Source of the DNA: Anaerosolibacter sp.
GTDB taxonomy: Bacteria; Bacillota; Clostridia; Peptostreptococcales; Thermotaleaceae
Reading direction: 5' to 3'
NCBI RefSeq assembly: GCF_029240175.1
Contig: NZ_JARBTM010000001.1
Coordinates: 186,001-250,000, forward strand
Length of the DNA: 64,000 nucleotides
Of this stretch, positions 7,707 through 16,635 are shown one piece after another; positions within the stretch are counted from its first letter, which is position 1; each line of letters opens with the position of its first letter. Both the position numbers and the translations under genes were made by a program. Below the pieces are notes generated by a model. The model did not search any database. It was not told the origin of the DNA and saw only the letters and a program-made list of their open reading frames with translations.

Positions 7707-10058
7707 CTAAGAGACACGATTTTTTAAAGCTTCTATGAAATTAAGCCCATAAATTTTCTTCCATGTAGCCAGCTGTGCAATAAAGACAAAACCAATTGTA
7801 GCAATGGCGGCCGTAATAAATACGTCTGGCGTTAAGAAAACTGGGATAGAAAAAATATCTGTATTAAATGCCTGGGCAATGCCGTTACACATTCCATATC
7901 CAATAGGTATGCCTAGGATAATGGCCACCACGGTCATCAGCATATTTTCTTTCGTAATCATTTGATATATATTTTTCTTTTCAAACCCCAGCACCCGGAG
8001 AGAAGAAAACTCCATACTTCTCTCAGCAATACTAATAATGGTGGAATTGTACACAATAGCAAATCCTAAGATTCCCCCAAAGATCATCATCACACCCGTA
8101 GAATATTTGGCAGCATCTAGAAACTGTAAGAAGCTGTTTTTCATATCGTCCACCGACTGGACAACAGCAACATGCTTTATATCCTTCACTTTTTCCTGTA
8201 CACGGTCTTTGGATCGGATATTGACACCAGTAATCATCCCCTTTTCTGTCAAGGTATTTTCCATTTCCACAATATTCATGTAAGCATTGACACCTATATA
8301 TTGCTCCACGATTCCTTTCACTTCTACCTTGACATCATCTTTACCTGGAATGAAATTTTTAATGGTGATGAGATCACCTTCTTGAACATTCAATACTTTT
8401 GCCAATCCTGCCGTAAGGAATATCCCCTTTTCAGGCAACCTTATAGACCCTTGGTTTTTATTTGTAAAATCATAGAACTGGGTATCCCTTGGAACACCTA
8501 CAATACTTACCACCTTTTTTCTCCATCCCGTTCTGAGCTCAAATGGATATTCTAGTTTTGGTTCAATATAACGAATATCAGCCAACTGCTTAACTTCAAT
8601 CATTGCCTTGCGATTCATCGGTTTATTAAAGTCAATGCTGTAGTCCATCTTCTGGAACTCTCCATAGTGGAGCGTGAACATGTTGACCATGGCACCTCCC
8701 TGAAAAATTGGAACAACGGTTATGCCATAGGTCAATGCAATGCCCAGTACCAAAAACACAAATCTTTTCTTGCTCCTGGCTATGTTTCGAATGACCATTT
8801 TCCAGCTAAAACTCACATGCTTCCAAAACCATGGAATTCTCTCCAATAAGATCCTTCCTCCTGTTTTGGGTGCCTCTGGGCGCATGGAATCCGCTGGCAT
8901 AATACCCAGCACGGGCCTTGCACCCATAAGGCCTGCAAATATACAAAAGATACAGGTCAGTAATATAGCATTCACCATATATCCATAATAGATTTGCGAC
9001 CTTAACAACGGTAGATTATAATACATCACATAGACTTGTGCCAATAGACCTGAAAGCATGATCCCAACCCCATTGCCGATCATTGCCCCCGTTATTCCTA
9101 TCACCAAGGAAAACTTCACATAGTGAGACAGTATTTCATAATTTCCATACCCTATTGCCTTCAGCACACCGATATAAATACGATCGTTTTTCACAATTCT
9201 CGTCAGCATGATATAAATAATAATTGCAGCCACCGACAGGAATAGCAAGGGTATAGTCTTGGACATATTATCCAATTGCTTAACTTCTTCTGTCAGCATC
9301 CGATTGCTTAATTGATCTTTTCCTTCGATGATTCTCTTTACACCATATCGGTCTAATCGTTCTTCAAGCTTCTTTACAACCTCATCCATCTTTTCTTGAT
9401 CTTTTATCTGAATCAACAGTTCATTGTAACTATCTTGATAACCAAAAGTCATCTGAGCAAACTCTTCACTGACGAAAACCACACCAAATTTTTCAGGTGC
9501 TGGAAGCAGTGCTTGTTCATTTTCCATGAGATATACATATTCAGAACTAGCCACGATCCCTGATACATCTAGCTGAACTACTCTTCCATTTATATAGGCC
9601 GCAATTTTATCTCCTACGGTAATGTTTCTGGCCTTTGCAAACTGTTCCAGAACGACTACCTTTTTAGGCTGGCCCTCAAGGATCTTACCTTCAAGCATAT
9701 ACAAATCATTGATACGTTTTTCCTGATCTGGGAGAGATACGATTCTTACACGAACCTTTTCTTTGTCATCTTCTACCTTTAACGGAACATCAAAGCTGAC
9801 GCGTCCCTGTACGACTTCAATGCCATCAATTTCTTTTACTTTATCCAGCGCACTTTCAGGTATTTTAACAACCTGGGCAAAGATATCTCCAAAGTTTGTC
9901 AACTCATAGTAATAATCCACTGTATTTTTTAAGTTCATGGCAGTCATGCTAAAAGAAACATACATACATAACCCGAGGGTAACTACCATGGCAATGGAAA
10001 TAAACTGTCCCTTTGAATTCCGCAATAGTCTTAATAGACGTATATCCAGCTTCCTCAT
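7707..10058 (-). CDS. ABC transporter permease, MacB/FtsX type with two permease repeats
   Basis: 783 residues. It begins with RLLRNSKGQFISIAMVVTLGL, the usual first membrane helix, followed by a large extracellular domain, then three membrane helices (about 270-390), then a second repeat starting near residue 415 (MVIRNIARSKKRFVFLVLG) with its own extracellular domain and three C-terminal helices. The duplicated form is the usual 10-helix FtsX-like exporter family (antibiotic peptide or lipid export; LolE/MacB relatives). The ATG at 10058 forms TAATG with the ATPase stop, giving translational coupling; an upstream GTG at 10064 is possible. Substrate not predictable. Confidence 0.9.
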   Translation of the reverse strand: MRKLDIRLLRLLRNSKGQFISIAMVVTLGLCMYVSFSMTAMNLKNTVDYYYELTNFGDIFAQVVKIPESALDKVKEIDGIEVVQGRVSFDVPLKVEDDKEKVRVRIVSLPDQEKRINDLYMLEGKILEGQPKKVVVLEQFAKARNITVGDKIAAYINGRVVQLDVSGIVASSEYVYLMENEQALLPAPEKFGVVFVSEEFAQMTFGYQDSYNELLIQIKDQEKMDEVVKKLEERLDRYGVKRIIEGKDQLSNRMLTEEVKQLDNMSKTIPLLFLSVAAIIIYIMLTRIVKNDRIYIGVLKAIGYGNYEILSHYVKFSLVIGITGAMIGNGVGIMLSGLLAQVYVMYYNLPLLRSQIYYGYMVNAILLTCIFCIFAGLMGARPVLGIMPADSMRPEAPKTGGRILLERIPWFWKHVSFSWKMVIRNIARSKKRFVFLVLGIALTYGITVVPIFQGGAMVNMFTLHYGEFQKMDYSIDFNKPMNRKAMIEVKQLADIRYIEPKLEYPFELRTGWRKKVVSIVGVPRDTQFYDFTNKNQGSIRLPEKGIFLTAGLAKVLNVQEGDLITIKNFIPGKDDVKVEVKGIVEQYIGVNAYMNIVEMENTLTEKGMITGVNIRSKDRVQEKVKDIKHVAVVQSVDDMKNSFLQFLDAAKYSTGVMMIFGGILGFAIVYNSTIISIAERSMEFSSLRVLGFEKKNIYQMITKENMLMTVVAIILGIPIGYGMCNGIAQAFNTDIFSIPVFLTPDVFITAAIATIGFVFIAQLATWKKIYGLNFIEALKNRVS

Positions 10059-10768
10059 TACCACTCAATCCTTTCTGGTGGCATTGGATTGACATTTTCT
10101 TTCATCTCAACAATCTTTCCACTGCGCATTTTAATCACTCGATCAGCCATTTCTCCAATGGGCGTATTGTGGGTAATAATCACAACCGTCTTATTGAACT
10201 GCCGATTAATTTTATGCAGTAAAGATAAAATCATAATACCTGTTTGAAAATCCAAGGCCCCTGTAGGCTCATCACACAATAAGAGCACTGGATTTTTAGC
10301 AACTGCCCTGGCGATGGCAACTCGCTGCTGTTCACCCCCGCTCATCTGGGATGGAAAATGATCCTTTCGATCACCCAGCCCAACATCGTCCATAATCTCA
10401 TCAATGTTCAAGGCATTCTTACAAATTTCTGTTGCCAGCTCCACATTTTCTTTCGCAGTTAGATTGGCCATCAGGTTATAAAACTGAAACACAAAGCCCA
10501 CATGATCCCTTCTGTATACTGTCAATTGCTTATCATTATAATCGGTAATCTCTTCTTCATGAATAAATACCCTTCCTTCCGAAGGTGAATCCATTCCACC
10601 CAAGATATTTAGGAGCGTACTCTTTCCTGAACCACTAGGGCCTAAAATCACCACGAACTCTCCTTCATACAACTCAAAGCTTGCATCTTTCAACGCATGG
10701 ACTTTGACCTCGCCCATCTGATACGTCTTGCTGACATTTTGGACACCCATGAGTATTTTCTTCTCCAT
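10058..10768 (-). CDS. ABC transporter ATPase (MacB/LolD type)
   Basis: 236 residues. Walker [11 protein letters not shown]-loop region [14 protein letters not shown], signature [14 protein letters not shown], Walker [14 protein letters not shown] and H-loop VVIITHN are all intact, so it should hydrolyse ATP. It drives the FtsX-type permease encoded next. AAAGGGGGGAC precedes the ATG. It starts 32 bp after the TetR gene and overlaps the permease by one base. Confidence 0.95.
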   Translation of the reverse strand: MEKKILMGVQNVSKTYQMGEVKVHALKDASFELYEGEFVVILGPSGSGKSTLLNILGGMDSPSEGRVFIHEEEITDYNDKQLTVYRRDHVGFVFQFYNLMANLTAKENVELATEICKNALNIDEIMDDVGLGDRKDHFPSQMSGGEQQRVAIARAVAKNPVLLLCDEPTGALDFQTGIMILSLLHKINRQFNKTVVIITHNTPIGEMADRVIKMRSGKIVEMKENVNPMPPERIEW

Positions 10769-10800
10769 ATCTGTCCCCCCTTTGCAATGGCATAGATACT

Positions 10801-11406
10801 TTATGCTTTATCATTTTTCTTACCCAATAATCCATATTTGAAAAAATCATAAATATTTTCAATCAACCATCCGATTCCTTTTTCTTCATTTAAATAGAAA
10901 GAGTTTGAGAGCAATTTTGTCCAGTCCAGATGGACAGCCATATCCGATAGGAAATGAGACATAAATTCAATGTCAAAGGGCCTAATCTCTCCCTGATCAA
11001 TCCCCTCCTGTAGAATCTTATTCCAGATTGAAAACATATGATTTTTTTTGTAGTCCTGCAGCTTTTCTACCACACGAGGGGTTTCCAGTATATCTCTATA
11101 GAGAACGACAGGAATCGTCCGCGCAGCATTTGTACCCAGAGAAAATATATATTCAATCTTTTCCGCAGGACTCACGATTTCATCTACTTTTTCCATGATG
11201 GGCTGCAATGCCCTTTCACTGATCTGAATTAACACCTCTATCAGTAAATCTTCCTTAGAAGGAAAATACTTGTAGATAGTCATTTTACTTATTCCAGCAG
11301 CAGCGGCAATTTCATCAATGGTCACCCGCTTATATCCCATGGTAAAGAATAACTCTTCTGCCTTTTCCATGAGGCGATTGTATTTCTTCATGCTTTGGGT
11401 AGACAT
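10801..11406 (-). CDS. TetR-family repressor of the downstream exporter operon
   Basis: 201 residues. N-terminal helix-turn-helix (VTIDEIAAAAGISKMTIYKYFPSKEDLL, residues about 27-54) followed by a helical ligand-binding domain. First gene of the tetR-ATPase-permease-adaptor operon, which suggests autoregulated, ligand-induced efflux. The ATG at 11406 has GGAAGGA upstream. A palindrome TTGTACT-N13-AGTACAA lies 39 bp before the start and is a good operator candidate. Ligand unknown. Confidence 0.9.
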   Translation of the reverse strand: MSTQSMKKYNRLMEKAEELFFTMGYKRVTIDEIAAAAGISKMTIYKYFPSKEDLLIEVLIQISERALQPIMEKVDEIVSPAEKIEYIFSLGTNAARTIPVVLYRDILETPRVVEKLQDYKKNHMFSIWNKILQEGIDQGEIRPFDIEFMSHFLSDMAVHLDWTKLLSNSFYLNEEKGIGWLIENIYDFFKYGLLGKKNDKA

Positions 11407-11444
11407 GTAAATCCTTCCTTTCAATAGTGAACAATACATATACT

Positions 11445-11471
11445 TTGTACTTTTATACTTATTTAGTACAA
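11445..11471 (-). promoter_or_regulatory. Candidate TetR operator
   Basis: Inverted repeat TTGTACT (11445-11451) and AGTACAA (11465-11471) separated by 13 bp, upstream of the tetR start. Size and symmetry fit a TetR-family site; binding is inferred. Confidence 0.5.
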
Positions 11472-11532
11472 TCTTATTTTATATCTATTCTAGTTTATGC
11501 GCAATAGGGATTCTTTAGAGAAGTAATTTGGG

Positions 11533-11559
11533 AAAAAAAATGCCATCCTATTGGATGGC
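11533..11559 (-). terminator. Second terminator downstream of the cobalamin riboswitch
   Basis: GCCATCC stem (11542-11548 with 11553-11559), 4-nt loop, followed on the minus strand by a run of eight T. Strong intrinsic terminator, 130 bp before tetR. Confidence 0.85.
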
Positions 11560-11611
11560 GAGTTAAGGAAAAAAATGTTTGAAAATAGACCAGTTACCTT
11601 CTATACAGGAA

Positions 11612-11641
11612 GAAATAAAAAATCCTATCAGAAGATAGGAT
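11612..11641 (-). terminator. Terminator in the expression platform of the cobalamin riboswitch
   Basis: ATCCTATC stem (11622-11629 with 11634-11641), 4-nt loop, then TTTTTTATTTC on the minus strand. It lies about 50 nt after the aptamer, the usual place for a ligand-controlled terminator. Confidence 0.8.
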
Positions 11642-11689
11642 GAGCGTTCAACGACAACACTTCCTAGCCTTCCCTCCGAAGGTAGTGAT

Positions 11690-11850
11690 ATCAGCAATAG
11701 GCAGGTCTCCTGGCTCATGAATCAATCTACTTCCCCTCACCTTCCCGATGAATCAGTGGCTTTTTTGGGGTTTCGTCATCACTTACAGTAGCGGGGGCTG
11801 CGACGGTTTTTCACCGTACTTCCCTATTCTTCCTAAACGGAACCTAATGC
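11690..11850 (-). promoter_or_regulatory. Cobalamin (B12) riboswitch aptamer, no gene attached
   Basis: On the minus strand, in order: GGTTCC, AATAGGGAA, GGTG with AAACC, GCAGCCCCCGCTACTGTAA, GCCACTG, GGGAAGG, and the B12 box GCCAGGAGACCTGCC. These are the conserved blocks of the cobalamin riboswitch (Rfam RF00174). The aptamer is complete, but the next 280 nt in its direction contain two terminators and no ORF before tetR (11406). Such elements normally control B12 synthesis, transport or B12-independent isoenzymes; none is adjacent. Confidence 0.95.
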
Positions 11851-12367
11851 AAATCATATTCACTTATGTTAAATTATAGAGCTTTTTTTGAAAAAGTCAA
11901 GCTAACAGCCTCATTTTTATATGATTATTATTCTTCTTTACCTGATATCTATAAAAGAGTAACTTACTAACCAAACTATGCTATTAAAAAATTTTAGCAA
12001 CTCAAAGAATGATTATTATCTCTTTAAATTTCAAAAATATTTTTGGATATAAATACCCTAATTTTTTCCATTGTTGGCTTTATTTTTAATAGTTTTTTTA
12101 CTTTTTTGTCATAATTTTATCATTTTATTAACATATACATAAGATACATATATTACTTTTCCTGCTTTTCAACTTGAACAATTGTATATTTATTACTTTA
12201 TTTGTATGTTTTATTATTCAAATGACAATACTTTGACAAAAAATCTACAATTATTCCCTAATTATAAACATTCAGAAAAGTAAAAATAATCATTGCTAAT
12301 TATTTTGAAACTATTTATAATGGAAGTTGAAATAGAAATCATACATTTTAAAGGAGGGAGCACTCTT
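11851..12367. other. AT-rich intergenic region
   Basis: Very AT-rich, no ORF seen on either strand. It should contain the promoter of the riboswitch RNA (minus) and the promoter of the NSS symporter (plus, near 12293-12321). Confidence 0.4.
12293..12321 (+). promoter_or_regulatory. Sigma-A type promoter of the NSS-MetS operon
   Basis: TTGCTA (12293-12298), 17-bp spacer, TATAAT (12316-12321), 46 bp before the symporter ATG. Confidence 0.6.
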
Positions 12368-13948
12368 ATGAGCAATTCAAGAGAGAACTGGGGATCCAAA
12401 TTAGGATTGATCCTTGCTATGGCAGGTAATGCCGTTGGCTTGGGTAACTTCTGGAGATTCCCGTATCAAGCAGCTAGCAATGGCGGCGGCGCATTTATGA
12501 TTCCTTATTTTGCAGCACTACTTCTTATCGGTATTCCTGTTATGTTGGTAGAGTGGAACCTTGGACGTTACGGCGGTAAGTACGGTCATGGTACATTAGG
12601 TCCAATGGTTTATCTACAGGCTAGAGAAGGCACAAAACCAAAAACTGCTCTTATCATTGGTTCATTGGCGGGTATGATTGCTTTCGCAGTAACCTTGCTA
12701 GTTAACTCCTACTACAACCACATCATCGGTTGGACATTGGGATACAGCTTCCTTTCTGTAACAGGTGGTTACTCAGACACAGCAGTATCTACAGGGGAAG
12801 TATTTGTAAACTACATCCAATCTCCAGGTATGGTATTTACTTTCTGGATTTTGGCTCTTGCAGGTCTTGGATTTGCAGTTATGAGAGGTATCCAAAAAGG
12901 TATCGAGGCTTGGGCAAAATTAATGATGCCAGTTCTTTATATATTCGGTATCATCCTAGCAATCCGTGCTTTAACCCTTGGCAGCCCAGTAAATCCTGAC
13001 TGGTCTTCCATGAAAGGACTAAATTACATTTGGAACCCTGACTTTACAGCCCTTAGCTGGAAATCAGCGGTTGCTGCTGCTGGACAAATTTTCTTCACAT
13101 TGTCTATCGGTATGGGTATCATTTGTAACTATGCTTCTTATTTGAAAGCTGATGATGACGTAGTTTTATCATCCTATGCTACAATTTCGTTAAATGAATT
13201 TGCAGAAATTATCCTTGGTGGTACTGCGGTTATTCCAATCGCGTATGCATTCCTTGGTCCAGATGGCGTAGGTGCTGGTGTAGGTCTATCCTTCATCGCT
13301 TTACCTAACGTATTTAGAACAATGGCTGGTGGTGAAATCTTCGGAGCATTATGGTTCCTACTGTTATTCTTCGCTGGATTTACATCTGCAATCGCAATGT
13401 ACAACTATCTAGTGGCCCTTTTGGAAGAAGATATGGGTATTGCTAGAGGTAAAGCAGCCTGGTTAGTATTCCTTGGCTATATCATTGTAGGTTTACCAGT
13501 TGGTCTAGAACCAATTTTAACAAAAACAGCAGATTTAGCTTACTTTACAGAGGTTGATAACTGGGTAGGTTCCAACTTGTTGATCGTACTTGGTTTGATC
13601 GAAATCATCGCAGCTTGCTGGTTGATGGGTGATCGGGCATTTGAAGAAATGAATCGTGGTGGAATTTGGAAGGTACCAAAGTGGTTCTTCAATACATTCC
13701 ACAAAGTAGTAACACCGTTGGTCATCATGATTTTAATCTTCTTCTCCTATAGAGATTTCTATAGAGCTGGATACTTCAAGGCAATTCCAGATTTCGTGGC
13801 AGGTACTCCACAGTTAATTCCTTGGGTAAATGCTGCAAGAGTTGTGGTATTCTCTGTAATGATTATTGGTTTCATCCAATCCTATAGATCTATTAAGAGA
13901 AAGTATGCTGATGAAATTGAAACCAATAAGGTAACTGTTCGTATATAA
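12368..13948 (+). CDS. Sodium-dependent transporter, neurotransmitter:sodium symporter (NSS) family
   Basis: 526 residues with about 12 membrane helices. The helix-1 signature GNAVGLGNFWRFPYQAASNGGGAF is the sodium and substrate site of LeuT-fold NSS proteins (Asn and Gly residues that ligate Na+). ATG at 12368 has AAAGGAGGGAG upstream; the longer reading frame from 12293 begins inside the promoter. It is followed 19 bp later by a MetS-like micropeptide, so it corresponds to the MetP type (methionine/alanine uptake in Corynebacterium). Substrate: small neutral amino acids, inferred. Confidence 0.93.
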   Translation: MSNSRENWGSKLGLILAMAGNAVGLGNFWRFPYQAASNGGGAFMIPYFAALLLIGIPVMLVEWNLGRYGGKYGHGTLGPMVYLQAREGTKPKTALIIGSLAGMIAFAVTLLVNSYYNHIIGWTLGYSFLSVTGGYSDTAVSTGEVFVNYIQSPGMVFTFWILALAGLGFAVMRGIQKGIEAWAKLMMPVLYIFGIILAIRALTLGSPVNPDWSSMKGLNYIWNPDFTALSWKSAVAAAGQIFFTLSIGMGIICNYASYLKADDDVVLSSYATISLNEFAEIILGGTAVIPIAYAFLGPDGVGAGVGLSFIALPNVFRTMAGGEIFGALWFLLLFFAGFTSAIAMYNYLVALLEEDMGIARGKAAWLVFLGYIIVGLPVGLEPILTKTADLAYFTEVDNWVGSNLLIVLGLIEIIAACWLMGDRAFEEMNRGGIWKVPKWFFNTFHKVVTPLVIMILIFFSYRDFYRAGYFKAIPDFVAGTPQLIPWVNAARVVVFSVMIIGFIQSYRSIKRKYADEIETNKVTVRI

Positions 13949-13967
13949 CATTGAAGGAGGTATTCAT

Positions 13968-14066
13968 ATGACAGGTGCAGCTTTGGGATTTATGGTTGTT
14001 ACATGGAGTATCATCATTGTTGCCATAGTGGTTACAATGAAGCCCCTTTTAAAGGGAGACAAATAA
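13968..14066 (+). CDS. MetS-like small subunit of the NSS transporter
   Basis: A 32-residue single-helix membrane peptide, MTGAALGFMVVTWSII then a hydrophobic run and a basic tail. Strong ribosome binding site GAAGGAGG 8 nt before the ATG, 19 bp after the symporter stop, followed by a terminator. Pattern and sequence (MTGxALxFMVVxWxII) match the MetS family of methionine/alanine import small subunits, needed for function of the partner MetP. The length makes it easy to miss. Confidence 0.85.
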   Translation: MTGAALGFMVVTWSIIIVAIVVTMKPLLKGDK

Positions 14067-14078
14067 TTTAGGGATAGG

Positions 14079-14101
14079 ACCCCACCTTTGGTGGGGTTTT
14101 A
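14079..14101 (+). terminator. Terminator of the NSS-MetS operon
   Basis: ACCCCACC stem (14079-14086 with 14090-14097), 3-nt loop, then TTTT. Confidence 0.88.
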
Positions 14102-14210
14102 TTATCGGCAGGGTTTTATATCAACCCATATACAACAGGGATTAGAATATGATACACTAATATCAATCATACTATAGTTATGAAATGATCAGCAGATAAG
14201 GAGTGATTCC

Positions 14211-14906
14211 ATGCATACATCACATTTAATGGATATCATGAAAGAATTAAATACCTTGACAGCAAACCCCAAGGTGATTGCTCCAGGCAAGGGGGATAAA
14301 CTTCGAAAAGACCTCGTTTCCTTGGAAACAGGCTATAGGGGAATGGAAATTCCTGATTCCTATGAACATGTATATGAAGCCCTCTGCAAGAAAGGTAAAG
14401 ACACTGTTAAAAAATTAAAGGAAAGCAAAGATCAGAAAGAGAACCTAAGCAAACTTGAAAGCTATGTGCGATATTTACATGCGGCCAAGGGCGACTTTGA
14501 AGGCAAAACTCAGGAGGTAAATAGGTATCATATCAACTTCCTCTTTACTTCGGCTCTATTTTTGGCCCTTTCTCCTCAATACTTTGGCTTCATCCTCCCA
14601 GCAGTATTTTTTGTACCTATGTTCCTAGGTATGCGTGGCATAAAAAGTCGTTCAATCAATGGACTATATATGAGCCTTTCTGTGGTACCTGTAGCCTTAA
14701 TGACATCCTTCATTTGGATACGATACGGCATCTATGCTTTATCGAACTATCAGGAGGCTGTTGGTCAAGTGGTTGCTGATACAGGTCGTTCCCTTGGTGT
14801 AGCAAAGGCACTGGTAACTGGACCTCCAGTTCTAGCATTGATTTTGTTGGTATTGGCAGCACTCCAGGCCTATCGAGGCTTCAAGAATAAGAACTTATTT
14901 GTTTAA
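14211..14906 (+). CDS. Membrane protein of unknown function
   Basis: 231 residues. Residues 1-105 are charged and helical, with a likely coiled coil (KKGKDTVKKLKESKDQKENLSKLE). Residues about 108-225 contain four predicted membrane helices, the last before a basic tail (YRGFKNKN). AAGGAGTG precedes the ATG. It stands alone between two terminators, between the two symporter genes. Not recognised. Confidence 0.65.
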   Translation: MHTSHLMDIMKELNTLTANPKVIAPGKGDKLRKDLVSLETGYRGMEIPDSYEHVYEALCKKGKDTVKKLKESKDQKENLSKLESYVRYLHAAKGDFEGKTQEVNRYHINFLFTSALFLALSPQYFGFILPAVFFVPMFLGMRGIKSRSINGLYMSLSVVPVALMTSFIWIRYGIYALSNYQEAVGQVVADTGRSLGVAKALVTGPPVLALILLVLAALQAYRGFKNKNLFV

Positions 14907-14914
14907 TCATCTAA

Positions 14915-14950
14915 TAAAAGCACACTTTGCTTCGACAAAGTGTGCTTTTA
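14915..14950 (+). terminator. Terminator after the membrane protein gene
   Basis: 15-bp perfect stem (14915-14929 with 14936-14950), TTTTA within the right arm. Confidence 0.75.
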
Positions 14951-15056
14951 TAATTAGGTTTTGGATACCCTAATGTTAGTCTAAATCCTCACATATTCCC
15001 ACTAATCATTTAATAAAGTTTATATATATTAAAACATCGAGATATTTATTACATAA

Positions 15057-15085
15057 TTGACACATTTTATCTTCCGTGTTACTAT
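15057..15085 (+). promoter_or_regulatory. Sigma-A type promoter of the second NSS gene
   Basis: TTGACA (15057-15062), 17-bp spacer, TACTAT (15080-15085), 68 bp before the ATG. Confidence 0.65.
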
Positions 15086-15153
15086 CTCTTTAAGACTTTT
15101 TAGTATTTTTTTGATAGTTCAGAATTATCTTTAACTTTAAGGAGGATGAATGA

Positions 15154-16506
15154 ATGGACAAACCATCTCTTCAAAGAGATTCCTTTGGTAGTAGATTTGG
15201 TGTGATTGCTGCAGCAGCTGGCTCTGCCATTGGTTTAGGGAATATATGGAAGTTTCCATATATCACAGGTGTATATGGGGGCGCTGCCTTTATTGTTGTT
15301 TATTTAATTTGTATTGCACTCATTGGTTTTCCCCTAATGCTTTCTGAATTCTTGGTTGGCCGTAAGTCACAAAAGAATGCCATTGGCGCTTTCAAAAAAT
15401 TAGCCCCGGGCACACCTTGGTATTTAACAGGCTGGATCGGGATGGCTGCAGCTTTCGTTGTTCTTTCTTTCTATGGTGTAGTTGCAGGTTGGTGTATGGA
15501 GTATATTGTGAAAGCCGCTGCCAACGCCTTTGCTGGCCAATCTCCAGGCCAGATTGGGGGAATGTTTGGTGCATTTATAAGCTCAGCTGCAAAACCAGTT
15601 TTATGGCAGATCGCATTTATGGGATTAACAGCCTGGATTGTTGTGGCTGGTATTAAGGATGGCATTGAAAAATACTCTAAGGTATTGATGCCTTTACTCC
15701 TTGTTCTCATCATTATCCTAGATATTCGCGCTATTACCCTTCCAGGTGCAGAAAAGGGTCTAGCCTTCCTGTTCAAGCCTGACTGGTCAAAAATAACCGG
15801 CGAAGCAATTCTAGCAGCATTAGGTCACGCTTTTTTCTCTCTCAGCTTAGGAATGGGTACCATGATTACTTATGGCTCCTATATTCATAAAAAAGAAAAT
15901 CTTGGTGAAACAGCTGTACAGGTTACCCTTGCTGATACATTTATTGCTTTATTAGCTGGTGTAGCCATATTTCCAGCCGTATTCGCCTTTGGCATTGAAC
16001 CCGGTGCAGGTCCTAGTTTAGTTTTTATAACACTCCCTAATGTATTTCAACATATGCCCTATGGACATATCTTTGGCGTACTATTCTTCATACTGCTTGC
16101 TGTGGCAGCCTTAACTTCATCGATCTCGATTCTTGAGGTTGTTGTTGCCTACTTTGTGGAAGATTTAAAAATGTCTAGAAAGAAGGCTACCCTTATTGCT
16201 GCCCTCATCATCACAGTGATTGGTGTGTTCTGTTCATTATCTAACGGTCCTTTGGCCGAAGCTAAGATATTGGGATTGACATTTATGGATCTATTGATGT
16301 GGCTTTCAGACAATCTATTGCTGCCATTGGGCGGATTATTCATCACACTCTTTGTGGGCTGGTATATGAAGAAATCCTCTGTAGCGGAAGAGTTACGGTC
16401 TGAGGGTGTGAAAGCTGGTTATTTTGAGCCATTCATCTTCTTAACAAAGTTCGTAGCTCCGATTCTTATTGCCCTTGTATTCTTAAAAGGAATTGGTCTT
16501 CTATAA
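15154..16506 (+). CDS. Sodium-dependent transporter, NSS family (second copy, no small subunit)
   Basis: 450 residues, about 11-12 membrane helices. Helix-1 signature AAAGSAIGLGNIWKFPYITG matches NSS proteins, and the helix-6 region (HAFFSLSLGMGTMITYGSY) is conserved. It is shorter than the first NSS protein (526), as usual for the 11-helix prokaryotic branch (Tyt1/LeuT-like). Unlike the first, no MetS-like peptide follows; a terminator comes 15 bp after the stop. AAGGAGGATG precedes the ATG. Probable sodium-coupled amino-acid uptake; substrate unknown. Confidence 0.92.
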   Translation: MDKPSLQRDSFGSRFGVIAAAAGSAIGLGNIWKFPYITGVYGGAAFIVVYLICIALIGFPLMLSEFLVGRKSQKNAIGAFKKLAPGTPWYLTGWIGMAAAFVVLSFYGVVAGWCMEYIVKAAANAFAGQSPGQIGGMFGAFISSAAKPVLWQIAFMGLTAWIVVAGIKDGIEKYSKVLMPLLLVLIIILDIRAITLPGAEKGLAFLFKPDWSKITGEAILAALGHAFFSLSLGMGTMITYGSYIHKKENLGETAVQVTLADTFIALLAGVAIFPAVFAFGIEPGAGPSLVFITLPNVFQHMPYGHIFGVLFFILLAVAALTSSISILEVVVAYFVEDLKMSRKKATLIAALIITVIGVFCSLSNGPLAEAKILGLTFMDLLMWLSDNLLLPLGGLFITLFVGWYMKKSSVAEELRSEGVKAGYFEPFIFLTKFVAPILIALVFLKGIGLL

Positions 16507-16521
16507 TTTAAACTTCAATGT

Positions 16522-16554
16522 AAATAGAGAGGGTGTAGTACACCCTCTCTATTT
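16522..16554. terminator. Terminator between NSS2 and topB
   Basis: Perfect 15-bp stem (16522-16536 with 16540-16554), 3-nt loop. Confidence 0.75.
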
Positions 16555-16635
16555 GCTATTTACTATCTTATCCTTTTCCTGATTATCTGAAGCATTATTA
16601 AAATCAAAGCACCCTCCCCAATAACCCGTCAATAA

